Of a stretch of 24,234 nucleotides of DNA, positions 7,939 through 15,948 are shown one piece after another. The position numbers were made by a program, and so were the translations under genes. Every line of letters starts with the position of its first letter. Position 1 is the first letter of the stretch. The stretch is from Desulfoprunum sp. (GTDB lineage: Bacteria; Desulfobacterota; Desulfobulbia; Desulfobulbales; Desulfocapsaceae), in NCBI GenBank assembly GCA_030696435.1, contig JAUYSF010000298.1, positions 1-24,234 of the forward strand, in the 5' to 3' direction. The notes below the pieces were generated by a model. That model ran no database searches. It was not told where the DNA came from and saw only the letters and a list, made by a program, of their open reading frames with translations.

Positions 7939-7967
7939 GCTATTTACCACAGCGTCTAGTAAATAGC
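7939..7967. repeat. 8-bp inverted repeat adjoining the rpsB -35 element
   Basis: GCTATTTA (7939-7946) and TAAATAGC (7960-7967) are perfect inverted arms with a 13-nt spacer. The repeat ends one base before the predicted -35 hexamer of the rpsB promoter and lies 76 nt after the upstream gene's stop. It could be an operator or a weak terminator; the following bases on the minus strand (GTTGTTATT) are only moderately T-rich. Confidence 0.45.
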
Positions 7968-8033
7968 AATCCCTGAGCGCTAATGCCATAGGCCTAAAGT
8001 TGTTATTTTCGAATAAGTGAGGATTTTCCTGAA

Positions 8034-8073
8034 AAGATAAGCTTTAACCATTCAAGATAAGCTTTAACCATTC
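8034..8073 (-). repeat. 20-bp perfect tandem duplication at the gene 3' end
   Basis: The 20-base unit AAGATAAGCTTTAACCATTC (plus strand) occurs twice back to back at 8034-8053 and 8054-8073, with no mismatch. The copies span the last codons and stop of the YkgJ-family gene. Because 20 is not a multiple of three, the second copy puts an in-frame TAA at 8046-8044. With only one copy the frame would run to a TAA at 8005-8003. Confidence 0.9.
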
Positions 8074-8787
8074 AAAACCAAATTTAAGCAATTCTCCGTC
8101 TTCCTGGGATATACGTCGCCGGATCTCTTTCGAAATCGTAAACTGATCAATGAGCATTTTTTCTTCTGTAAGCCTTCTGAAGCTATCAATATCATAACAC
8201 ACCATGAAGGCAAGTTGCTGCTTTGCTCCGCCATGCCCTTCTCCCTGCCATGGATTGCCGGCGAAGAGCGTATCAATTTCCGTCCAGAGTTCATTCATTG
8301 TATTATGGTTATCAAGACGCTGATCGCGCACCCACTCTCTGACAGAGTAGAACCTTTCTTCGCTATGCCCAAGACAGTAGCTGTGTCTGGTTAGAAAATA
8401 GTACTCATTATCCCTTCTTTTTTCGGGTTTTCTATCCACAGCCCTTTCCAGTGGATAGGTTCGACAGGCAGATGGTCTGTCGACATATACACTACAACCA
8501 GAAGCCGTCAGAAAAGGGCAAGCTTTTCCCGAATCGTCACTTAATTTAAGCATCGCAGTAGGAAAAAAAGGATTTTCACCCTTTACAAGTCGGATGTACT
8601 GCTTCAACAGTTGAGCCGAGTGAACATTCAAAGCCTGTTTAAGTCGGACAAGATCATAGGGATACAGGATCATATCGACATTTTTGCAACAGACTGTAAA
8701 ACACTTGACCCCTGGATGACAGAAAAACCTGAACTTCGTCTGGGCAAGCGGTATCATTCCATGAGGAAATTGTTTCAGACCTTCCAT
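8044..8787 (-). CDS. YkgJ family (CxxCxxCC) putative metal-binding protein
   Basis: The 247-residue protein has the cysteine pattern of the UPF0153/YkgJ family, thought to bind zinc or an iron-sulfur cluster: C23, C29 and the pair C33-C34, then C90-PFL, C98 within GCSVYVDRPSACR (97-109) and C108, with YPL following; C138 is a further candidate ligand. The first group is spaced wider than the usual CxxxCxxCC. The substrate and role of the family are unknown. No signal peptide or membrane segment is seen. It stands alone between the rplQ terminator and the rpsB promoter. The start at 8787 has no good ribosome site; Met11 is an alternative. A 20-bp duplication appears to have shortened and altered the C terminus. 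Confidence 0.8.
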   Translation of the reverse strand: MEGLKQFPHGMIPLAQTKFRFFCHPGVKCFTVCCKNVDMILYPYDLVRLKQALNVHSAQLLKQYIRLVKGENPFFPTAMLKLSDDSGKACPFLTASGCSVYVDRPSACRTYPLERAVDRKPEKRRDNEYYFLTRHSYCLGHSEERFYSVREWVRDQRLDNHNTMNELWTEIDTLFAGNPWQGEGHGGAKQQLAFMVCYDIDSFRRLTEEKMLIDQFTISKEIRRRISQEDGELLKFGFEWLKLILNG

Positions 8788-8823
8788 ACAGATTTGGCGA
8801 GAAGCAGGGGAAAAATTAAGTGT

Positions 8824-8862
8824 AAAAAAAAAGCTGACTGGAATTAATCCAGTCAGCTTTTT
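8824..8862 (-). terminator. Strong intrinsic terminator ending the ribosomal superoperon
   Basis: Perfect arms GCTGACTGGA (8833-8842) and TCCAGTCAGC (8848-8857) enclose a five-base loop; flanking A and T tracts extend the stem to 15 pairs. On the minus strand the stem runs into nine T residues (8832-8824). It lies 21 nt after the rplQ stop. This is an excellent rho-independent terminator for the S10-spc-alpha transcript. Confidence 0.95.
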
Positions 8863-8883
8863 GAAATATCATGATTGCGCGAC

Positions 8884-9273
8884 TTAATTTTCAGTATCAG
8901 CCTTCACAATTTTTTCTTCATATCCTACTAATTCAATAATCGCCATTTGAGCTGCATCACCACGCCTAACACCCGTTTGAATGATGCGAGTATACCCGCC
9001 AGATCTGTCGGCAAATTGCGCCTGAATAGCATTAAACAACTTATCGACTACGGTTTTGCTACGGATATAAGACAGCGCCTGTCGTCGTGCATGCAGATCG
9101 CCGCGTTTTCCCAGTGTTATCATCTTTTCCGCAATAGGCCGTAATTCTTTTGCCTTCTCTTTGGTCGTTATTATCCGCTCATGCTCAAAAAGAGAGGTAA
9201 CCATGTTTCTGAACATTGCATCACGATGCGAGCTGGTTCGTCCAAGTTTTCTGCCGGAATTGTTGTGTCTCAT
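8884..9273 (-). CDS. rplQ: 50S ribosomal protein L17
   Basis: L17 binds 23S rRNA near the exit-tunnel side and is the last gene of the alpha operon. The 129 residues open with the diagnostic [20 protein letters not shown] and continue with the [40 protein letters not shown] core. GAGGAT lies six bases before the ATG. It is 89 nt downstream of rpoA and followed immediately by the terminator at 8824-8862. Confidence 0.98.
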   Translation of the reverse strand: MRHNNSGRKLGRTSSHRDAMFRNMVTSLFEHERIITTKEKAKELRPIAEKMITLGKRGDLHARRQALSYIRSKTVVDKLFNAIQAQFADRSGGYTRIIQTGVRRGDAAQMAIIELVGYEEKIVKADTEN

Positions 9274-9362
9274 GTGTGTATCCTCAACCTACCTTTTTAA
9301 CAACTTGCTAAAATGAACAGCTAGTTTCTGTAGGAATCTTTATATTTTTATACAGGCGCGGT

Positions 9363-10403
9363 CTAACCCTGATCATCCCTTTTTTCGTTGACAACTGGAG
9401 GTATCCAATTCTCAAATTTCATACCTAAGGTGAGATCCATCTCAGAAAGCAACGCCTTGATCTCATTCAGTGACTTACGCCCAAAATTTTTCGTTTTCAG
9501 CATCTCTTGATCAGTCTTCTGTGCAAGATCACCGATAAAATTGATTTCCGCGTTTTTCAAGCAATTCGCAGAGCGTACCGAAAGCTCAAGATCCTCAACT
9601 GGTTTGTCAAGGTAAGGATTGAGTGGATCAGGTGGCCGTATAGTACGATCAGGATCGGGTTCTGCCACTTCTTCATCGAAGTTGATAAATATCGTGAGCT
9701 GCTCTTTAAGAATTTTGGCGGCATATGCCAAAGCGTTTTCAGGCCGGACACTTCCATCAGTCTCAATTTCTAGAGTTAACTTATCATAATCAGTTTGTTG
9801 TCCTACCCGAGCTTGAGATACAACATATTGAATCTTTTTGACAGGTGTAAATATCGCATCAATAGGAATTTGTCCGATTACCAAATTTTCTTTTTCCTGC
9901 TTCTCCGCAGGCTGATAACCTTTTCCCCACTCAACAGTTAAGTCTGCATAAAAAGTGCCATCACCAGTGATCGTACAGATAATCTGGTCTTTGTTCATTA
10001 CCTCAACTGCACTGGATCCTGAAATATCTCCAGCTGTGACAACACCGGGCCCCTTCTTCTCAATAGTAACTTTTTGTGATTCAAGCGAATTGAGCTTAAT
10101 TCCCACCAGTTTCAGATTGAGTATAATTTCACTCACATCCTCCATGATGTCCTTCATCGAAGTGAATTCGTGCAGTGCTCCTTCGATTTTTACCGTAGTA
10201 ATAGCCGCACCCTGAATCGATGAAAGAAGAATTCTCCTCAGAGAGTTTCCGATTGTTGATGCAAAGCCCCTTTCAAGAGGTTGACAAATAAATTTGCCAT
10301 ACGTTTCTGTATGTTTGGATTTATCAACTTCCAGTTTTTCAGGCTTTATAAGCTCATGCCAGTTCCGGTAAAATGGTAGTTTTTCGTCGGCGGCTTGGGT
10401 CAT
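9363..10403 (-). CDS. rpoA: DNA-directed RNA polymerase subunit alpha
   Basis: The alpha subunit dimerises to nucleate RNA polymerase assembly and contacts UP elements and activators. The 346-residue protein has the N-terminal assembly domain (EPLERGFASTIGNSLRRILL-type segment near 37-60, the TVKIEGALHEF strand, and acidic linker) and a C-terminal domain from about residue 260, with LSVRSANCLKNAEI; Arg277 corresponds to E. coli Arg265 that touches DNA. NFGRKSLNEIK is the second DNA-contacting loop. It is slightly longer than E. coli (329). AAAGGG precedes the ATG. A 155-nt gap with a large inverted repeat separates it from rpsD. Confidence 0.98.
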   Translation of the reverse strand: MTQAADEKLPFYRNWHELIKPEKLEVDKSKHTETYGKFICQPLERGFASTIGNSLRRILLSSIQGAAITTVKIEGALHEFTSMKDIMEDVSEIILNLKLVGIKLNSLESQKVTIEKKGPGVVTAGDISGSSAVEVMNKDQIICTITGDGTFYADLTVEWGKGYQPAEKQEKENLVIGQIPIDAIFTPVKKIQYVVSQARVGQQTDYDKLTLEIETDGSVRPENALAYAAKILKEQLTIFINFDEEVAEPDPDRTIRPPDPLNPYLDKPVEDLELSVRSANCLKNAEINFIGDLAQKTDQEMLKTKNFGRKSLNEIKALLSEMDLTLGMKFENWIPPVVNEKRDDQG

Positions 10404-10448
10404 AAATTTCCCTTTCTGCGTATCTGCTATCTAGATAAATAATAAAGG

Positions 10449-10502
10449 CCTTTGAGATTATTCCTTTCTGATGTCATTTCATCACAAGAATTATCTCAAA
10501 GG
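10449..10502 (-). repeat. 54-nt inverted-repeat structure in the rpsD-rpoA gap
   Basis: Perfect 10-base arms CCTTTGAGAT (10449-10458) and ATCTCAAAGG (10493-10502) enclose a 34-nt interior that itself holds ATTC/GAAT and TGATG/CATCA pairings, so the transcript can form one long interrupted hairpin. On the minus strand the stem is followed by CCTTTATTATTTATC, moderately T-rich, and then by a 10-bp palindrome TATCTAGATA (10428-10437) before the rpoA ribosome site. It may be an attenuator, a processing site or a protein-binding RNA. The rest of the gap (10404-10558) contains no ORF. Confidence 0.7.
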
Positions 10503-10558
10503 TCGACGCATTTTTATTAAAGAAAGACCAAATATTTTCTTTGCTCTTTCTATGTCTG

Positions 10559-11188
10559 TTATTTGGAATACAATTCAACGATCAAATGTTCTTGGATCGG
10601 CATTGTCAATTCGTCACGATGAGGGAGGGTTTTTACAGTGGCCTTAATGCTATCTTTGTCAAGTTCAAGCCAACTGGGAACTCCCCTTCGAGCAACGGCC
10701 TCAACATTTTCAAGTATCAGGGCGTTCGTTTTACTCTTTTCCTTTAAACTTATCTCATCACCTACTGAAACGAGAAAGGATGGAATATTGACTTTCTTAC
10801 CGTTGACCAATACATGATTGTGGCGAACCAATTGCCTAGCTTGATTTCTCGAGGAAGCCATGCCTAATCTGAATATTGTGTTATCCAAGCGACGTTCAAG
10901 AAGAACAAGAAGATTTTCACCCGTTACACCTTTTTGCCGATCGGCTCGCTCAAAAGTAAGTCGAAACTGATCTTCCAGCATTCCGTACATACTCTTGACT
11001 TTTTGCTTTTCTCTGAGCTGAACTGCATAATCAGAAAGTTTCTTGAATTTAGACTGTCCATGCTGTCCCGGTCCAAATGCACGACGCTCGAATGAGCACT
11101 TATCTGAATAGCACCTATCGCCCTTGAGATACAATTTCAAATTTTCGCGTCTGCAAATACGGCAGGCAGCACCTATATTTCTAGCCAA
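10559..11188 (-). CDS. rpsD: 30S ribosomal protein S4 (zinc-binding form)
   Basis: S4 is a primary 16S rRNA-binding protein and in E. coli the repressor of the alpha operon. The 209 residues carry the four-cysteine zinc site of the C+ type (C9, C12, C26, C31), the FGPGQHGQ loop, an S4 RNA-binding domain ([40 protein letters not shown]) and the C-terminal IVELYSK. The start is a TTG at 11188, fixed by the conserved [10 protein letters not shown] opening and by GGAGG six bases upstream. It follows rpsK after 51 nt. Confidence 0.97.
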   Translation of the reverse strand: MARNIGAACRICRRENLKLYLKGDRCYSDKCSFERRAFGPGQHGQSKFKKLSDYAVQLREKQKVKSMYGMLEDQFRLTFERADRQKGVTGENLLVLLERRLDNTIFRLGMASSRNQARQLVRHNHVLVNGKKVNIPSFLVSVGDEISLKEKSKTNALILENVEAVARRGVPSWLELDKDSIKATVKTLPHRDELTMPIQEHLIVELYSK

Positions 11189-11239
11189 CTTTGGCCTCCA
11201 TTTAAGTAAATTATACTATTCCTTTTCAGCGTCAGCAAC

Positions 11240-11638
11240 TTATACTCTTCGACGTTTGGGAGGTTTACATCCGTTATGCGGTACCGGGGTCACATCAATG
11301 ATACGACTGACCTCAAACCCAGTATTAACAAGAGCCCTTAAAGCTGCTTCTCTACCAGGTCCCGGACCTTTAACTTTTACTTCAATCTTACGCATGCCGA
11401 CATCTGCAGCCTTTTTTGCAGCGTCAGCGACTGCATTTTGAGCGGCAAAGGGGGTGCTCTTCCTTGATCCTTTAAATCCGAGCACTCCAGCACTGCACCA
11501 TGAAATGACATTTCCCTGCTTATCAGAGATAGTTACTATCGTATTATTGAATGTCGAGTATATAAAGACAATCCCTTCCGCGATATTTTTCTTAACCTTT
11601 TTTTTAACCCGTGCGTCCGCACGCTTTGCTCCTGCCAT
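11240..11638 (-). CDS. rpsK: 30S ribosomal protein S11
   Basis: S11 lines the platform of the 30S subunit near the mRNA exit. The 132-residue protein has [58 protein letters not shown] and the C-terminal [16 protein letters not shown], in which the Asn-Gly pair is the site known to form isoaspartate in other S11 proteins. ATG start, 18 nt after rpsM. Confidence 0.98.
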   Translation of the reverse strand: MAGAKRADARVKKKVKKNIAEGIVFIYSTFNNTIVTISDKQGNVISWCSAGVLGFKGSRKSTPFAAQNAVADAAKKAADVGMRKIEVKVKGPGPGREAALRALVNTGFEVSRIIDVTPVPHNGCKPPKRRRV

Positions 11639-11656
11639 GTTTACACCTGTATGTTA

Positions 11657-12025
11657 TTATTTTCGGCGAGCCGCAGCACCGCGACGTGGACCCTTTCTTG
11701 TCCTCGCATTGGTCTTGGTCTTTTGTCCGCGACAAGGCAAACCGGCCCTGTGTCGTCTCCCTCGATAGCATCCGAGATCAGTCAGTCTTTTGATATCCAT
11801 CGAGACCTCACGGCGTAAATCACCTTCTACGACGTACTCGTCTTCAATGACTTTTCGGATGCGATTTACATCTTCACCATTAAGATCATCACTGCTCATC
11901 GTATAGGGGAGATCCACTTTATCGAGAATCTTCCTGGCTGAAGTCAGCCCAATACCATGTATGTAAGTTAAAGCGCGATCAATATGTTTATTTTTGGGAA
12001 GATCAATTCCTGCTATTCGTGCCAA
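11657..12025 (-). CDS. rpsM: 30S ribosomal protein S13
   Basis: S13 in the 30S head forms bridges to the 50S subunit and contacts P-site tRNA. The 122 residues show [34 protein letters not shown] (helix-two-turns-helix), [20 protein letters not shown] and the basic tail [12 protein letters not shown]. The start codon is TTG at 12025, fixed by the conserved [10 protein letters not shown] opening and an AGGAG site seven bases upstream. It lies 48 nt after rpmJ and begins the alpha gene block. Confidence 0.97.
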   Translation of the reverse strand: MARIAGIDLPKNKHIDRALTYIHGIGLTSARKILDKVDLPYTMSSDDLNGEDVNRIRKVIEDEYVVEGDLRREVSMDIKRLTDLGCYRGRRHRAGLPCRGQKTKTNARTRKGPRRGAAARRK

Positions 12026-12073
12026 AGTTTATCTCCTTAAAAGAAGTGGGTAGTTTAAAGCGGCAAACTTTGA

Positions 12074-12187
12074 TTATCCCTGCCTCTGTTTATGTTTCTT
12101 TACTTTACAGGATACGCGGACAATACCGTTTCGTTTAAATACTTTGCATTCACTGCAGATTTTCTTAACCGAAGAACGTACTTTCAT
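12074..12187 (-). CDS. rpmJ: 50S ribosomal protein L36 (zinc-binding form)
   Basis: This 37-codon gene reads [20 protein letters not shown] from its ATG and ends [10 protein letters not shown]. The zinc ligands C11, C14, C27 and H32 are all present, as in the ancestral C+ L36. Length (37-38) and position between infA and rpsM are exactly as usual. L36 stabilises 23S rRNA late in 50S assembly. It starts 14 nt after the infA stop. Confidence 0.97.
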   Translation of the reverse strand: MKVRSSVKKICSECKVFKRNGIVRVSCKVKKHKQRQG

Positions 12188-12201
12188 GATAATCAAACTC
12201 T

Positions 12202-12438
12202 CTATTTTTTCTTTTTTGGGTTTTTTGCCCTAAATGTAACCCTGCCTCTGCTCAAATCATAAGGCGAGAGTTCAATAGTTACCCGATCTCCTGGCAAGAT
12301 TTTGATAAAATGCATACGCATCTTGCCGGATATATGGGCGAGCACCTTATGACCATTATCTAATTCAACACGGAACATCGCATTGGGCAACGGCTCAATA
12401 ATTGTGCCTTCAACTTCAATAGCTTCTTCTTTAGCCAT
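12202..12438 (-). CDS. infA: Translation initiation factor IF-1
   Basis: IF-1 is a small OB-fold protein that occupies the A site of the 30S subunit during initiation. The 78-residue protein has the core [39 protein letters not shown] and [15 protein letters not shown], then a short lysine-rich tail (NPKKKK) that makes it a few residues longer than the 72-residue E. coli form. GGAG lies five bases before the ATG and can be sequestered by an upstream CTCCTG. It follows map after 80 nt. Confidence 0.97.
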   Translation of the reverse strand: MAKEEAIEVEGTIIEPLPNAMFRVELDNGHKVLAHISGKMRMHFIKILPGDRVTIELSPYDLSRGRVTFRAKNPKKKK

Positions 12439-12443
12439 AGAGG

Positions 12444-12477
12444 CTCCTGAAAATAATTTTTAACTCAAAAACAGGAG
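12444..12477 (-). promoter_or_regulatory. Candidate hairpin masking the infA ribosome-binding site
   Basis: On the transcript CTCCTG (12477-12472) is perfectly complementary to CAGGAG (12449-12444), which is the infA Shine-Dalgarno. The intervening 22 nt are A/T-rich. A second small hairpin TCTCT/AGAGA lies just upstream in the same 80-nt map-infA gap. Masking could restrain initiation. A six-pair stem with a 22-nt loop is marginal, so this is a suggestion. Confidence 0.35.
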
Positions 12478-12518
12478 AGTGTAATATATCTCTCTGGAAA
12501 AGAGAAGTTATTTTTTCG

Positions 12519-13310
12519 CTAGTGTATGTTTTCACGAGAACTGAGGATCATAGGTCCATCCTCCGTCACTGCAACTGAATGTTCAAAATGCGCTGATGGC
12601 TTACCATCTGCGGTGACAACCGTCCAGCCGTCTCTAAGAACCTTTACCCTATGTGTACCCATATTTACCATAGGCTCAATAGCCAGCACCATACCCGGTA
12701 GCAAGCGCGCTGTATGCTCTCCCTGATGGAAATTGGGAATTTCCGGTCCCTCATGGAGGGACAAGCCTATTCCATGACCGACAAATTGCCGTACAACCGA
12801 GAATCCGCTTTCTTCAACGCAGCGTTGCACCGCACAGGATATATCAGCAATTCGATTGCCGGCTACGACTTTTTCTATTGCTTTATTAAGTGATTTTTCT
12901 GTGACTGTTATAAGCCTCTCTTCATCAAGGCTTACTCTGTCGACTGCAATTGTAATAGCAGAATCACCAAAATATCCCTTATAGCACACACCAAAATCGA
13001 CGGAAAGGATATCACCCTTTTTCAATTTTCTCTTTCGAGAAGGGATCCCGTGGACAACTTCCTCATTTATAGAAACACAGAGACTTCCAGGAAAACCTCT
13101 ATATCCCTTGAAGGCGGGTATCGCCTTCATTTTTTTGCAGTAGTCTTCTGCCAGTCGATCCAATTCCCACGTTGATATTCCGGGCGTTACTGTCTTCTGG
13201 AGCATTGTAAGGGTTTGGGCAACGATCTGATTTGCCTCTTGCATGATAAGGATTTCATCATATTTTTTCACCACGATGACCTTGGCGCCCGGATTATCAG
13301 AAGAAAACAT
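12519..13310 (-). CDS. map: Type I methionine aminopeptidase
   Basis: MAP removes the initiator methionine from nascent proteins at the ribosome. The five metal ligands of the pita-bread fold are visible: D105 (in SVDFGVCYKGYFGD), D116, H179 (VGHGIG), E212 (AIEPMV) and E243 (FEHSVAVTE), plus H88 in the substrate pocket. At 263 residues it matches type I with a short N-terminal extension of about ten residues (MFSSDNPGAK). The ATG is four bases after the secY stop with AAGGAAG at seven bases, inside the secY end. The adk gene that often sits between secY and map is absent here. Confidence 0.97.
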   Translation of the reverse strand: MFSSDNPGAKVIVVKKYDEILIMQEANQIVAQTLTMLQKTVTPGISTWELDRLAEDYCKKMKAIPAFKGYRGFPGSLCVSINEEVVHGIPSRKRKLKKGDILSVDFGVCYKGYFGDSAITIAVDRVSLDEERLITVTEKSLNKAIEKVVAGNRIADISCAVQRCVEESGFSVVRQFVGHGIGLSLHEGPEIPNFHQGEHTARLLPGMVLAIEPMVNMGTHRVKVLRDGWTVVTADGKPSAHFEHSVAVTEDGPMILSSRENIH

Positions 13311-13314
13311 TGTC

Positions 13315-14619
13315 CTACTTCCTTCCGCGGATTCTTCCCTGCTTCATAAACCCTTCATAATTTCTCATAACAAGATGCGACTCAATCTGGGCAATGGTAT
13401 CAATGGCTACACCTACCACAATAAGCAAGGCAGTTCCGCCAAAATAGAAGGGTATGTTAAATTTTGCGATAAGAATAGTGGGAAGCACACAGATAACACT
13501 GAGATAAATGGCTCCGACTACTGTTATTCTTGTCAAGACCTTATCGATAAATTCAGCAGTCTTTTTACCTGGACGTATGCCTGGTATAAAACCACCATTC
13601 TTCTTCAGGTTTTCTGCAACATCATCGGGTTTAAAGGTCACTGCGGTATAGAAAAAACAGAAAAACACAATCATTACAATATACATAATGTAATAGAGAA
13701 CTTGTCCAGGCCCCATCATGGCTGAGGCCTTTTGCACCCAGTCAATATGAATAAATTGTCCTATTGTTGCAGGAAACATCATAATTGATGAAGCGAAAAT
13801 AGGCGGAATAACCCCGGAGACATTTATTTTCAGAGGAAGATGGGAACTCTGGCCACCATAGACCTTTCTTCCGACGACCCTTTTGGCATATTGTATGGGA
13901 ATCCGTCGCTGTGATGTCTCAAAAAAAACCACAAGGGCAATTACAGCAAACATAAATGCTAACAAGAATGGAATGAAAAATACCGTTATTTCTCCAGCTT
14001 TTATGAGTTGGATTGAATTAACCATTGCCGCAGGAAATCGAGCAATTATACCGCCAAAAATAATAAGCGATATCCCGTTTCCAATGCCACGTTCGGTCAT
14101 CTGCTCACCCAACCACATGATAAATGCCGTTCCTGACGTGAGGGTGAGCATCGTCATGAGTTTGAATTGAATACCCGGATCAATGACAATAGCCTCACCA
14201 CCAGGGCCAGCCATTCCTTCAAGACCCATTGCGATAAATGTGCCTTGAATTATACTCAGAAAAACTGTGCCATAACGAGTATATTGGGTAATCTTACGAT
14301 TTCCGGATTCACCTTCCTTTTTAAGGGCCTCGAGTTGGGGGACAACCACTGTCAGCAATTGGATAATGATCGACGCACTAATGTAGGGCATGATTCCTAG
14401 TGCAAAAACTGAAAAATTCTCTAATGCTCCACCAGAAAACATGTTGAACATACCGAAAAGAGTCCCACCGCTTTTTTGAAAAAAGGCGGTGAGAGCCTCA
14501 CCGTTAATACCCGGCGTGGGAATCTGTACTCCCATGCGATAAACGGCAAGCATTATCAGTGTAAACAGTACACGCTTGCGCAATTCCGGTATATTAGCAG
14601 CCCTCTGCAATCCACTCAT
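13315..14619 (-). CDS. secY: Preprotein translocase subunit SecY
   Basis: SecY forms the protein-conducting channel of the inner membrane. The 434-residue protein is highly hydrophobic with about ten membrane segments. It has GLQRAANIPELRKRVLFTL, the plug-region FNMFSGGALENFSVFALGIMP-like stretch, QMTERGIGNGISLIIFGGI and the cytosolic loop FKPDDVAENLKKNGGFIPGI with its ribosome/SecA contacts. The frame extends to a TTG at 14640 without a ribosome site; the ATG at 14619 has AGGA about nine bases upstream and gives the family N terminus. It follows rplO by 72 nt from this start. Confidence 0.96.
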   Translation of the reverse strand: MSGLQRAANIPELRKRVLFTLIMLAVYRMGVQIPTPGINGEALTAFFQKSGGTLFGMFNMFSGGALENFSVFALGIMPYISASIIIQLLTVVVPQLEALKKEGESGNRKITQYTRYGTVFLSIIQGTFIAMGLEGMAGPGGEAIVIDPGIQFKLMTMLTLTSGTAFIMWLGEQMTERGIGNGISLIIFGGIIARFPAAMVNSIQLIKAGEITVFFIPFLLAFMFAVIALVVFFETSQRRIPIQYAKRVVGRKVYGGQSSHLPLKINVSGVIPPIFASSIMMFPATIGQFIHIDWVQKASAMMGPGQVLYYIMYIVMIVFFCFFYTAVTFKPDDVAENLKKNGGFIPGIRPGKKTAEFIDKVLTRITVVGAIYLSVICVLPTILIAKFNIPFYFGGTALLIVVGVAIDTIAQIESHLVMRNYEGFMKQGRIRGRK

Positions 14620-14691
14620 GTCAATGTTTCCTGTGTTCAAATTGCCGGCAGAATGCGGCGCACTCTGTTGTTGATTTGCAGAAGAATGATC

Positions 14692-15147
14692 TTATTCCTT
14701 GCTATCTTCAGAAAGTACTACCTTGCCACCAGCAGCTTCAATCTGCGCTTTGGCCTGAGCACTGATCTTTTCGACCTGCACAGAAAAAGCTTTCTTAATT
14801 TCTCCATTTGCAAGTATCTTTACAGCGGCGCCTTTGCTGATCAAACCGGCTTCTGCTAGGACAATGCTGGTAATCACTGTGCCTGCTGCAAATTTATCCA
14901 GTTGGCTTAATGAAATGATGGTATATTCTTTTGCAAAAATATTGGTGAAGCCACGTTTGGGGAGTCGTCTATACAATGGCATTTGCCCGCCTTCAAAACC
15001 CGGTTTGATCCCAGATCCTGAACGCGCCTTAAACCCTTTGTGACCACGACCGGCTGTCTTGCCATGCCCAGAACCTGGGCCTCTACCAACACGCTTTTTA
15101 TTCTTGGTAGATCCTTTTTGAGGAGAAAGGTTTGATAACGTCAGCAT
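14692..15147 (-). CDS. rplO: 50S ribosomal protein L15
   Basis: L15 binds 23S rRNA and is a late assembly protein. The 151 residues have the glycine-rich basic N-terminal extension (LSPQKGSTKNKKRVGRGPGS, HGKTAGRGHKG), FEGGQMPLYRRLPKRGF, and the globular C-terminal domain. AGAGGT lies five bases before the ATG, which begins one base after the rpmD stop, so coupling with rpmD is likely. Confidence 0.97.
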   Translation of the reverse strand: MLTLSNLSPQKGSTKNKKRVGRGPGSGHGKTAGRGHKGFKARSGSGIKPGFEGGQMPLYRRLPKRGFTNIFAKEYTIISLSQLDKFAAGTVITSIVLAEAGLISKGAAVKILANGEIKKAFSVQVEKISAQAKAQIEAAGGKVVLSEDSKE

Positions 15148-15148
15148 T

Positions 15149-15331
15149 TTATACCTCTTTTATCCGCACGAGATGAGCCACCTTCGAGAGCATTCCTCTC
15201 AATTCCGGCGTATCTTTTCTCGTCATTGTTTTATTCAACTTGGTAAGCCCCAGACCGGTCAAAGTAGCGCGAATTTTTTCAGTACTTCCGATGCTACTCT
15301 TGACCAGAGTAAAAGTAATTGTCTCGGCCAT
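15149..15331 (-). CDS. rpmD: 50S ribosomal protein L30
   Basis: L30 is a small 50S protein. From the ATG at 15331 it has 60 residues: ITFTLVKSSIGSTEKIRATL, then LGLTKLNKTMTRKDTPELRG and VAHLVRIKEV, the standard pattern and length. The frame extends 19 codons upstream to 15388, but those residues are not L30-like and AAGGT is six bases before the chosen ATG. A 7-bp hairpin lies in the 77-nt gap after rpsE. Confidence 0.96.
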   Translation of the reverse strand: MAETITFTLVKSSIGSTEKIRATLTGLGLTKLNKTMTRKDTPELRGMLSKVAHLVRIKEV

Positions 15332-15363
15332 TTGACTACCTTTTTTGTATTGATATAGTGATC

Positions 15364-15388
15364 GTGTTGCACTTAAAGAAAGCAACAC
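15364..15388 (-). repeat. Intercistronic hairpin between rpsE and rpmD
   Basis: Arms GTGTTGC (15364-15370) and GCAACAC (15382-15388) are perfect inverted copies with an 11-nt loop. The following sequence on the minus strand is ACGATCACTATATC, with no T-run, so it is not a terminator. It lies 33 nt before the rpmD start. A transcript-processing or stabilising role is possible; chance cannot be excluded. Confidence 0.5.
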
Positions 15389-15408
15389 TAATATTTTTCT
15401 TAGAGCAC

Positions 15409-15921
15409 CTATGCCCGGATTTCTTCGACAGTCTTTCCACGCAGTTCTGCTATAGCCTTTACCGAACGCAGACCTCGGAGTCCACTGAGCGTGGCCTTAA
15501 CCATGTTGTGTGGATTGTGAGATCCAAGACATTTCGTAAGAATATTTGAAACACCGGCGGCCTCAAGTACTGCACGAACAGGCCCGCCAGCTATCAATCC
15601 AGTTCCGTCGGAAGCGGGTTTGAGTAGAACCTTTCCTGCCCCATACTTCCCAACAATCTCATGCGGTATTGATACTGTAGTCAGTGTCACGGCGACCATA
15701 TCCTTTCGGGCTTTCTCCACACCTTTGCGAATGGCTTCCGGGACCTGATTGGCCTTTCCAAGCCCATATCCAACTTTACCTTTACCATCACCAACAACAA
15801 CTATGGCACTGAAACTAAATCTCCGACCACCTTTAACAACCTTTGCTACTCTGTTGATAAAGACTATTTTTTCTATCAGTTCCTCAGTACTTTCAGTCTT
15901 GGAACGCTTAAAATCAGACAA
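15409..15921 (-). CDS. rpsE: 30S ribosomal protein S5
   Basis: S5 helps shape the mRNA entry site and decoding accuracy. The 170-residue protein contains [20 protein letters not shown] (double-stranded RNA-binding domain), [40 protein letters not shown] and [17 protein letters not shown]. The start is a TTG at 15921 with a GGGGGTG site four bases upstream; no in-frame ATG lies near the start, and the N-terminal tail is variable in the family, so this start is likely but less certain than the other TTG starts. It follows rplR after 27 nt. Confidence 0.95.
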   Translation of the reverse strand: MSDFKRSKTESTEELIEKIVFINRVAKVVKGGRRFSFSAIVVVGDGKGKVGYGLGKANQVPEAIRKGVEKARKDMVAVTLTTVSIPHEIVGKYGAGKVLLKPASDGTGLIAGGPVRAVLEAAGVSNILTKCLGSHNPHNMVKATLSGLRGLRSVKAIAELRGKTVEEIRA

Positions 15922-15948
15922 GGGACACCCCCATACGAATTGATATCA

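Noticed and set aside
8064..8294. A 76-codon minus-strand frame inside the YkgJ-family gene
   Set aside because: It is a shifted reading of the real gene, ending through the duplicated segment, with no family resemblance or ribosome site.
8788..8823. Promoter for the YkgJ-family gene (TTTACA just after the terminator)
   Set aside because: The TTTACA is a good -35 match, but the bases 17 nt downstream (TTCTCG) do not resemble a -10 element.
12439..12518. Promoter for infA from a TATATT hexamer in the map-infA gap
   Set aside because: No acceptable -35 hexamer occurs at 16-18 nt upstream.
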